From positions 124,001 through 188,000 of the forward strand of contig OZ251249.1 in the NCBI GenBank assembly GCA_965240325.2: a stretch of 64,000 nt of DNA. The letters are read 5' to 3'. Each line of letters opens with the position of its first letter. Positions within the stretch are counted from its first letter, which is position 1. This document shows, piece by piece, positions 28,981 through 36,594 of the stretch. The notes beneath the pieces were generated by a model. It searched no databases. It was not told the DNA's origin and was given only the letters and a program-made list of their open reading frames with translations. The stretch is from Rebecca billardiae RCC1528 (taxonomy: Eukaryota; Haptophyta). Made by a program: the position numbers and the translations under genes.

Positions 28981-29859
28981 GGCAGCTGGCGGCGCCGGTC
29001 GCGGTGGGAGCCGGCCGCTCCGGATCACGTCATTGATCCCGTCGGCGTCCGCACTCCATAGCTCGGGCATGTCCGAGTCCGGCCGCTCCGAGATGGCGAT
29101 CGCCTCCGACGACGCGAGCGCAACACCCTCATAGTTGCGCACGATGGCGATCGTGGCCGCGCGCGAGTGCGCTGCGTTTGGCCCGTGTCCGCCGAGAGGA
29201 GGAGGACATGCGGCTGCCCGCGCGGGCGCGCGGACTTGCCGTAGTGCTCCAAGCGATCCAGCACGGCGCCCACGGCCTGCGCCCACGGCCGCGCCGCCGA
29301 CTCGCTGCCGATCATCATCACGCCCGCGCCCGCGTGCTCGCGATTGCGCAGCGCGCTCTCACGTGAGCCAGCCACCGGCGGCGGGATCGGGTGGCGCATG
29401 CCCAGGTTGAGCCACGTCGAGAACTCTCGGGCTGGCGCGAGCCCACGATGCTCAGTGTGCGGTCCTTCTCGCGCGCCTAGTGCACGACGCCCTCGTCGTC
29501 GAGCGAGGTGAAGGCATGCAAGACGAGCGCGTCTCACGAGAAGAGCCGCAGCTTGGCTACACGCAGCAGGTTGTTCTTCTTCCGCTGGGCCTTGATGGCG
29601 ACGAGGCTGTTGACGCTGCGCTTGACCTCCGCCAGGTAGTTCTCGTTCGGCATGATCGAGTGGTCCACCTCGCTCGCGGCCTCGCGCGCGCGCAGCTTGA
29701 GCATCTCGTGCGGCTGAGCGCCGCGGCCATGCGCAGCCATGCAGATGCGGCAGAGACGTGGCGCCCGATGCGTTAGGCACCTTTGCGATGCAGCTTGGGC
29801 TTCTTAGGCTTCGCGCAGGAACGCTTGCCCTTGCCCACGGTGAGCACAGCCGTCGCCAT
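28981..29859 (-). pseudogene. N-terminal pieces of the transposon's unknown protein
   Basis: Minus-strand pieces read in order are a 28-codon ORF from ATG 29857-29859 with K-G-K-R-S-C-A-K-P-K-K-P-K; then E-M-L-K-L-R-A-R-E-A-A-S-E-V-D and N-Y-L-A-E-V-K-R-S-V-N-S-L; then R-P-W-A-Q-A-V-G-A-V-L-D-R-L and H-V-L-L-L-S-A-D-T-G-Q-T-Q; and finally A-A-T-I-A-I-V-R-N-Y-E. They lie in different frames separated by stops. Unspliced introns are possible, but no consistent GTGCG..CAG pairs join them. No family recognised. Confidence 0.35.
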
Positions 29860-30379
29860 TGCTGCGCGCGGCGAGCGCGGTGCGGCGCGGCCGGGCCGGC
29901 CGCAGCCGCCGCAAGTTAGTCTGATGCAAATTCCCGGTCACCCATGCAAAAGTAAGCGTTCCCGCTGCGCATGTGCGTGCATCACGAGTAACCCGCCGCC
30001 TGAATAACAACTCCGCGCCCCTCCATACACTTCCTGCATCCCCGCGCGCAGCGGCGTGCGGGCGGGCGCGAATTCGCACCGTGTTACGAACAGACCTAGC
30101 AAAGTAGATCGGTGTGGCGCGTCGGGACGCGGAGCGGGTGCGGGGCAGGCGGGGGATAGGTTGGGGAACACCCGCGATTAGAGCACCGGTGGCGCAGCGG
30201 CGACGTGGACGCCGCCACACGCGCACGCACGGCGCGCGCTCGCACCGCGAGTCGAACGTCCGCTCGCCAAGCCCTGCGACGGCGTCCGTGCGACGCCGAG
30301 CGACGAACGCTCTCGGGATTTGGCCCGGACCACCAGATTCAGCCGTTAACGGCCGAAAATTCATTTGTTGGAGTTTCCT

Positions 30380-30416
30380 TAACGGCCGCTTTAAAAAAGA
30401 AATCGTTGCTGTGATA
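30380..30416 (-). repeat. Right terminal inverted repeat
   Basis: The reverse complement of 26873-26909 except for T/C at one site. It is followed outward by (GATATATA)n-like sequence. Confidence 0.75.
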
Positions 30417-30732
30417 GATATATAGATATATATAGATACATATATAGATATATATATCATTCGATTATAATTATATATACTAATATGCATATATGCATAT
30501 ATATACATACATGTATATATATTATATATTTTCATCAGCGGGCCGGGCCGCGCCGAGGCCCGGCGGCGTCGTGAAGACTGAAGTTAACTGCTACGGGCGG
30601 CAGTGCAGGCCTGCAGGGCAGTGCGGCACAGTGCCCTGTGCCAGCACTCGCACGCTCGCCGCACCCGGGCATGTATGCGTGACCAGCGCAACCACCACTG
30701 GCCGCTCGCTCAGTGCAGCCCACAGCGCCGCA
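30417..30732. other. AT-rich microsatellite region and RCC1 3' flank
   Basis: 30417-30535 is mostly ATATATAG and ATATGCAT repeats. From about 30,590 the sequence matches the downstream flank of the other RCC1 genes. Confidence 0.6.
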
Positions 30733-32145
30733 TCACCGGGGCGGCAGCTGCACCACACGCTGCGGCGTCTGTTGCACTCCGCCATCGTAGCCCACGCCCA
30801 GGCCAAGCGCGCTCGAACGTATGCCGCACGCGTGCACGCCGCCGTTGGCGGTGACGTAGAGGGCGTGCGGTGCGCCGAGTGAGCAGCCAACCACGCTCGC
30901 ATGCGCGAGGCCCGCCACCCGCCCGGGCAGCGTGCGATCCATTCGGTCCCCCAGCCCCAGCAGGCCGCTGTAGTTGTGCCCAAACGTGTGCACGCTGCCG
31001 TCCGCGCACACCACCGCGCTCGTGCACTTGCCCGCGCTGGCGCGCACGGCACGCACGCCCATCAGGGCGGCGATGCGCGTGGGCATCAGGCGACACGCCT
31101 TGTCACCGTGGCCGAGCTGGCCATACCCACCGCCTCCGAAGGAGTGCACGCCGCCCGCCGCGTCCACCACCAGGCTGTGGTCGTAGCCTGCGCTCACGCG
31201 CACGGCGCGCACGCCCACGAGCGCCTCGATGCGCCGCGGCGTGCGCTGCTGCTGCTCGTCGCCGTGGCCAAGGCAGCCGTCAGCAGCGTACCCGGACGAA
31301 TACACGGCGCCACACGCCGAGAGCAGCAGCGTGTGCCAGCGGCCCGCCGCCACGCCGCCCACGCGCACGCCGTCCAGCGCCTCGATGCGCGTCGGCTCCC
31401 ACCGCTCCTTCCTGTCGCCGTGGCCGAGCTGGCCATAGTAGTTGGAGCCCCAGCTGTACGCCGCGCCGGCAGCCGTGAGCGCGAAGCTGTGGTACAATCC
31501 GGCAGCAATGCCGACGACGAGCTCCGCGCCCAGCGCCGCCACCTGCACGAACGCCAGTCGCTCAGCCTTGTCGCCCACGCCCAGCTGGCCGTAGTCGTTG
31601 CTGCCGCATGCGTACACGGCGCCGGCGTCGCTCAGCGCGAGCAGGTGCGTGCCGCCGGCAGCCACTGATCGCACGCGCACCGCTTCCAGCGAGCCCACGC
31701 GCCTCGGCACGAGCACGCGGGACTCCCTGCTAAGCTCGGGATGGCCCAGCGGCACGCCGCACGTGTGCACGCCGCCGCCGCCGTCGACAAAGGCGGAAAA
31801 GCTCATCTGGAACGATGGGCTGGCAGCGGCAACGTGTGCGTGCGCGCGCGCAAGCTCGAGCACGCGCTCACGCCCAAGCAGCTCTTCCGCCCACGTACGC
31901 GTGCCCGCCGGCAGGGTCGGCGGCAGCGCGGCCTCGTGCCCGCGCGAGCGCGAACGCTCGCGCAGCGCGTGCTCGAGCGGCGCGCCGCGGAAGAGGCGAG
32001 CGGAGGCGTTGGCTGCGGCGAGGTCACGCGTGCCGCCGAGGTGGATGAGAATGCGCGCGACGAGCTCGGGCGGCAGGCCGGTCAGCCGCACGGCCACCGC
32101 TGCCGAGCGCGCCTCCCCACGCGCGCGCGTCGTCGGTGCCGCCAT
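30733..32145 (-). CDS. F-box/RCC1-repeat protein, paralogue 4
   Basis: 470 residues starting M-A-A-P-T-T-R-A-R at 32145. The F-box reads L-T-G-L-P-P-E-L-V-A-R-I-L-I-H-L-G-G-T-R-D-L. The last residues are V-Q-L-P-P-R instead of Q-L-P-P-L-M-R-R-C-G-L-R, because one or two extra bases near 30,735 shift the frame just before the end. The propeller is otherwise complete. Private loop residues include R-W before H-T-L-L-L, Y-A-A-D-G-C-L (preceded by S-S-G where others have S-C-G), K-C-T-S-A-V-V and A-P-H-A-L-Y. First of the second tandem group. Confidence 0.84.
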   Translation of the reverse strand: MAAPTTRARGEARSAAVAVRLTGLPPELVARILIHLGGTRDLAAANASARLFRGAPLEHALRERSRSRGHEAALPPTLPAGTRTWAEELLGRERVLELARAHAHVAAASPSFQMSFSAFVDGGGGVHTCGVPLGHPELSRESRVLVPRRVGSLEAVRVRSVAAGGTHLLALSDAGAVYACGSNDYGQLGVGDKAERLAFVQVAALGAELVVGIAAGLYHSFALTAAGAAYSWGSNYYGQLGHGDRKERWEPTRIEALDGVRVGGVAAGRWHTLLLSACGAVYSSGYAADGCLGHGDEQQQRTPRRIEALVGVRAVRVSAGYDHSLVVDAAGGVHSFGGGGYGQLGHGDKACRLMPTRIAALMGVRAVRASAGKCTSAVVCADGSVHTFGHNYSGLLGLGDRMDRTLPGRVAGLAHASVVGCSLGAPHALYVTANGGVHACGIRSSALGLGVGYDGGVQQTPQRVVQLPPR

Positions 32146-32601
32146 ATGTTCGTCGCCCGCGCCACGGTCGAGGACGACGGTTGGCCGGGGCGAAAAAGCA
32201 CATTGAATAAGCCGCGGAATGATGCTGAATTTCGTGACGCGATGAATCGATGATACGACGACACTCGTCAGCATCAGGCGCGATCTGAACCGTGCCACGA
32301 CGCCGCTGACTCGCTACCCGCCAGCCTGACGCGCGCACTGTACACAGCATGCTGCTAATCAGGCGTGGTCCGAAGATGGCGATCGCTGAAGACGCATCAT
32401 TGGGAACGGCCACGGGCCGCGCCCGCATGAGCCCGATCGAGCCCCTGCCCCAGCGGGCCGAGCTGCCCGCTTCGACGGCAGCGCGGAGAGGTCGTCGTTT
32501 TAGGCGGCAGGGCAGTGCGGCACAGTGCCATGCGCCAGCACTCACACGCACGCCGCCGGTGCATGCCCGCCCGACCAGCGCGCTCAGCACTGGCCACGCG
32601 C
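32146..32601. other. Spacer between RCC1 paralogues 4 and 5
   Basis: 32170-32385 is nearly identical to 34065-34275, the spacer between paralogues 5 and 6. The duplication that made the array was therefore recent and included about 0.4 kb of non-coding DNA. Confidence 0.6.
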
Positions 32602-34035
32602 TCAGCGCAGCCCGTATCGCCGCATCAGGGGCGGCAGCTGCACCACGCGCTGCGGCGCCTGCTGCGCTCCGCCATCGTAGCCCACGCCCAGGCCAAGCGC
32701 GCCCGAATGCATGCCGCATGCGTGCACGCCGCCGTCCGCGGTGGCGTAGAGGGCGTGGCTGTCCCCGAGTGAGCAGTCGACCACGCGCGCATGCGCGAGG
32801 CCCTCCACCCGCTTGGGCAGCGTGCGATCCATTCGGCCCCCCAGCCCCAGCAGGCCGGTGCGGTTGTCCCCAAACGTGTGCACGCTGCCGTCTGCGCACA
32901 CCACCGCGCTCGTGCGATAGCCCGCGCTGGCGCGCACGGCACGCATGCCGCCCAGTGCTTGAATGCGCGTGGGCACCAAGCGACGCGTCTCGCCACCGTG
33001 GCCGAGCGCGCCGCCGATACCGCCTCCGAAGGAGTGCACGCCGCCCGCCGCGTCCACCACCAGGCTGTGGTTGAAGCCCGCGCTCACGTGCACGGCGCGC
33101 ACACCCGCGAGCGCCTCGATCCGCAGCGGAACGTGCCGCTGCTGATCGTCGCCGTGGCCAAGTTGGCCGGCAACGGCCTCCCCGCACGAATACACGGCGC
33201 CGCACGCCGAGAGCAGCAGCGTGTGCCCCCAGCCCGCCCCCGCACCGCCCACGCGCACGCCGTCCAGTGCCTCGATGCGCGTCGGCTCCAGCCGGTGCTT
33301 CGTGTCGCCGTGGCCGAGCTGGCCAGAGTAGTTGTGGCCCCAGCTGTACGCTGCGCCGGCAGCCGTGAGCGCGAGGCTGTGGTGCCAACCAGCAGCGACG
33401 CCGACGACGAGCTCCGCACCCAGCGCCACCACCTGCACGAACGCCAGTCGCGCAGCCTTGTCGCCCACGCCCAGCTGGCCGTAGTCGCTGCTGCCGCACG
33501 CGTACACGGCGCCGGCGTCGCTCAGCGCGAGCAGGTGCGTGGCCCCAGCAGCCACTGACTGCACGCGCGTCACGTGCAGTGAGCTCACGCGCGTCGGCAC
33601 GCGCACTGTCGAATCCCAGCTGAGCTCGGGATGGCCCAGCGGTGCGCCGCACGTGTGCACGCCGCCGGCGCCGTCGACAAAGGCGGAGAATCTCGTGAGG
33701 TAGGATTGATTGGCAGCGGCAGCGTGTGCGTGCGCGCGCGTAAGCTCCAACACGCGCTCACGTCCAAATAGCTCCTCCGCCCACGTACGCGTGCCCGCCG
33801 GCAGGGTCGGCGGCAGCGCGGCCTCGTGCCCGCGCGCGCGCGCGCGCTCGCGCAGCGCGTGCTCGAGCGGCGCGCCGCGGAAGAGGCGAGCGGCGGCGTT
33901 GGCGGCGGCGAGGTCGCGCGTGCCGTCGAGGTGGGTGAGAATGCGCGCGACCAGCTCGGGCGGCAGGTCGGTCAGCCTCACTGCCGCCGCTGCCGAGCGC
34001 GCCTCCCCACGCGCGCGCGTCGTCGGTGCCGCCAT
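32602..34035 (-). CDS. F-box/RCC1-repeat protein, paralogue 5
   Basis: 477 residues, start 34035 (M-A-A-P-T-T-R-A-R). F-box and all propeller blades are complete, and the C-terminus is the standard L-M-R-R-Y-G-L-R. Distinctive loops are W-G before H-T-L-L-L (preceded by G-G-A-G-A-G), E-A-V-A-G-Q-L, G-G-G-I-G-G-A-L, Y-R-T-S-A-V-V, F-G-D-N-R-T-G-L-L and D-S-H-A-L-Y. The second blade set differs from relatives at P-L-R-I-E-A-L, where others have P-R-R-I-E-A-L. It lies 456 bp upstream of paralogue 4, in the same orientation. Confidence 0.85.
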   Translation of the reverse strand: MAAPTTRARGEARSAAAAVRLTDLPPELVARILTHLDGTRDLAAANAAARLFRGAPLEHALRERARARGHEAALPPTLPAGTRTWAEELFGRERVLELTRAHAHAAAANQSYLTRFSAFVDGAGGVHTCGAPLGHPELSWDSTVRVPTRVSSLHVTRVQSVAAGATHLLALSDAGAVYACGSSDYGQLGVGDKAARLAFVQVVALGAELVVGVAAGWHHSLALTAAGAAYSWGHNYSGQLGHGDTKHRLEPTRIEALDGVRVGGAGAGWGHTLLLSACGAVYSCGEAVAGQLGHGDDQQRHVPLRIEALAGVRAVHVSAGFNHSLVVDAAGGVHSFGGGIGGALGHGGETRRLVPTRIQALGGMRAVRASAGYRTSAVVCADGSVHTFGDNRTGLLGLGGRMDRTLPKRVEGLAHARVVDCSLGDSHALYATADGGVHACGMHSGALGLGVGYDGGAQQAPQRVVQLPPLMRRYGLR

Positions 34036-34411
34036 GCTCGTTGCCCGCGCCACGGTCGAGGACGACGGTTGGCCGGGGCGAAAAATCACATTGAAGCCGC
34101 GGAATGCTGACGATGAATTTCGTGACGCGATGAATCGATGATACGACGACACTCGTCGGCATCAGGCGCGATCTGAACCGTGCCACGATGCCGCTGACTC
34201 GCTACCCGCCAGCCTGACGCGCGCACTGTACACAGCATGCTGCTAATCAGGCGTGGTCCGAAGATGGCGATCGCTCCCGCTTCGACGGCAGCGCGGAGAG
34301 GTCGTCGTTTTAGGTGGCAGGGCAGTGCGGCACAGTGCCCTGCGCCAGCACTCGCACGCACGCCGCCGGCGCATGCCTGCCCGACCAGCGCGCTAAGCCC
34401 TGGTCGTGCGC
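34036..34411. other. Spacer between RCC1 paralogues 5 and 6
   Basis: A duplicate of the 32.2-32.4 kb spacer, with a shorter segment before the stop codon of paralogue 6. No gene. Confidence 0.6.
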
Positions 34412-35827
34412 TCAGCGCAGCCCATAGCGCCGCATCAGGGGCGGCAGCTGCACCACACGCTGCGGCGTCTGCTGCACTCCGCCATCGTAGCCCACGCCCA
34501 GGCCGAGCGCGGCCGAACGCAGGCCGCACGCGTACACGCCGGCATCCGCCGTCAAATAGAGGGCGTGGATATAGCCGAGTGAGCAGTCGACCACGTGCGC
34601 ATGCGCGAGCCCCCCCATCCGCCCGGGCAGCGTGTGATCCATTCGGTCCCCCGGCCCCAGCAGGCCGGTGCGGTTGTCCCCAAACGTGTGCACGCTGCCG
34701 TCCGCGCACACCACCGCGCTCGTCCAATAGCCCGCGCTGGCGCGCACGGCACGCATGCCCATCAATGCGTCGATGCGCTTGGGCACCGGGCGAGTAGCCT
34801 CATCACCGTGGCCGAGCGCGCCATGAGAACCGCGACCGAAGGAGTGCACGCCGCCCGCGCTGTAGTTGTAGCCCGCGCTCACGTGCACGGCGCGCACGCC
34901 CGCGAGCGCCTCGATGCGCCGCGGCGTGCGCTGCCGCTGCCCGTCACCGTGGCCAAGGCAGCCGTCGTAGGCCTCCCCGCACGAGTACACTGCGCCGCAC
35001 GCCGAGAGCAGCAGCGTGTGATAGCAGCCCGCGGCCACGCCACCCACGCGCACGCCGTCCAGCGCCTCAATGCGCGTTGGCTGCAGCCGGTCCTTTGTGA
35101 CGCCGTGGCCGAGCATGCCAAAGCCGCCGCGGCCCCAGCTGTACACAGCGCCGGCAGCCGTGAGCGCGAGGCTGTGGTACCAACCGACAGCAACGCCGAC
35201 GACGAGCTCCGCGCCCAGCGCCGCCACCTGCACGAACGCCCGTCGCTCAGCCGTGTCGCCCACGCCCAGCTGGCCGTACTCGTTGCTGCCGCACGCGTAC
35301 ACGGCGCCCGCCTCGCTCAGCGCGAGCAGGTGCTCGCTGCCGGCAGCCACCGCGCACACACGCACAGCCGCTAGGGAGCCGATGCGCCTCGGCAGGAGCA
35401 CGCGGGACTCCCTGCTGAGCTCGGGATGGCCCCATCGCGCGCCGCACGTGTGCACGCCGCCGGTGCTGTCGACAAAGGCGGAAAATCTCATCTCAATCGA
35501 TCGGCCGGCAGCTGCAACGTGCGCGTGCGCGCACGCGAGCTCGAACACGCGCTCGCGTCCAAATAGCTCCTCAGCCCACGTGCGCGTGCCCGCCGGCAGG
35601 GTCGGCGGCAGCGCGGCCTCGTGCCCGCGCGCACGCGAACGCTCGCGCAGCGCGTGCTCGAGCGGCGCGCCGCGGAAGAGGCGAGCGGCGGCGTTGGCGG
35701 CGGCGAGGTCACGCGCGCCGTTGAGGTGGACCAAAATGCGCGCGACGAGATCGGGCGGCAGGTCGGTCAGCCGCACGGCCGCCGTTGCCGAGCGCGCCTT
35801 GCCACGCGCGCGCGTCGTCGGTGCCAT
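34412..35827 (-). CDS. F-box/RCC1-repeat protein, paralogue 6, with a small blade deletion
   Basis: 471 residues, start 35827 (M-A-P-T-T-R-A-R-G-K). In the fourth blade, H-V-S-A-G-Y-N-Y-S is followed directly by A-G-G-V-H-S-F. The relatives have H-S-L-V-V-D-A-A-G-G, so about six residues are missing in frame. Other private positions are C-Y-H-T-L, G-R-G-G-F-G-M-L-G-H-G-V, Y-W-T-S-A-V-V, L-G-P-G-D and Y-I-H-A-L-Y-L. The deletion removes a core strand, so this copy may fold imperfectly. It is the outermost copy of the second group. Confidence 0.82.
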   Translation of the reverse strand: MAPTTRARGKARSATAAVRLTDLPPDLVARILVHLNGARDLAAANAAARLFRGAPLEHALRERSRARGHEAALPPTLPAGTRTWAEELFGRERVFELACAHAHVAAAGRSIEMRFSAFVDSTGGVHTCGARWGHPELSRESRVLLPRRIGSLAAVRVCAVAAGSEHLLALSEAGAVYACGSNEYGQLGVGDTAERRAFVQVAALGAELVVGVAVGWYHSLALTAAGAVYSWGRGGFGMLGHGVTKDRLQPTRIEALDGVRVGGVAAGCYHTLLLSACGAVYSCGEAYDGCLGHGDGQRQRTPRRIEALAGVRAVHVSAGYNYSAGGVHSFGRGSHGALGHGDEATRPVPKRIDALMGMRAVRASAGYWTSAVVCADGSVHTFGDNRTGLLGPGDRMDHTLPGRMGGLAHAHVVDCSLGYIHALYLTADAGVYACGLRSAALGLGVGYDGGVQQTPQRVVQLPPLMRRYGLR

Positions 35828-36594
35828 GCCGGAGAGCGTGCGCGTGGGAGCGGGCGATGGGTGCGGTGGCCCCGATCCGGGCTTTTGTCAAGCGGCCGGA
35901 CCATACGAACCAGATTCAGCCCTTGAGTATTTCCCTACCCCCATGGCTGAGAGTCTGAATAGTAATCAACGACGCGACGAACGATGTAGCGCCCCCTACC
36001 TAACGAGATGCTATTGAGCTGCTCACGCTAAGTGCCATTAGCGCGTGCCTTGATTGCGCGATGAAAACATAGAGGCCGTTCATCGATTGGTGGCAGGCGC
36101 TCTGGCCGTTCTGGCCTCGCGCTGGTTTGGCACGGGCATGTCGTTCATCTCATTGACGTGATGACCCACCCATGCTGCGCCTCGGCCAATCACCAGCCCG
36201 ACATGGCGCAAGGTTTTGGCTAAAGGCTTCTCCAAGCTTATGCGGCTTCGTCGCGGTGAGAAGCGCGTCAATGAGCAAGCGTTCGCCAATCTTTTCCCTC
36301 GCCAGAACCGGCTTCGAGGCCGCTCAGCGAACGCGTGCGAGGCGGCTGATGAGACTCGACCGGCGTGGCGGCCAATCACAGCCTACAATCTCGCTCGAAG
36401 GCAGCGGTTCGGCCCAACCGCTTCTCAGACCTTTCGCGCTAACGAACCCTGGCCAAAAAACCCGCTCGCTGCGCTGCCGCGCTCAACAACGACGTCATTT
36501 CAGCAGACGCTCGCCCGTCTCTCTCCCCCCCCCGCCGGCGAGAGAGCCCCCGTCCAAACCGACCCACAAACACACCCCGCACGCGCGCACCGCC
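35828..36594. other. Intergenic, upstream of the rhodopsin gene
   Basis: Lower GC than its neighbours. An open frame runs into the rhodopsin gene from 36172 but has no protein-like features. CT-rich sequence at 36,515-36,545 precedes the start codon. Presumed promoter and 5' UTR. Confidence 0.45.

Larger units (their letters stand above)
26873..30416 (-). mobile_element. DNA-transposon-like unit with 37-bp terminal inverted repeats
   Basis: The ends 26873-26909 and 30380-30416 are inverted copies with one mismatch (TATCACAGCAACGA...AAAGCGGCCGTTA). They lie 3.5 kb apart in AT-rich surroundings. Inside are minus-strand pieces of an unfamiliar protein interrupted by stop codons, frameshifts and a long Ala/Gly minisatellite. 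I cannot recognise a transposase or a DDE/D triad. The flanks are TA-rich, so a target duplication cannot be defined. It is probably a decayed or non-autonomous class II element. Confidence 0.6.

Noticed and set aside
27123-29036. 637-codon plus-strand Ala-rich open frame
   Set aside because: It is the translation of a GGCCGCGCC minisatellite, open in several frames on both strands.
30180-30280. tRNA-like string (GCGAGTCGAACG)
   Set aside because: No acceptor, D or anticodon stem can be formed around it.
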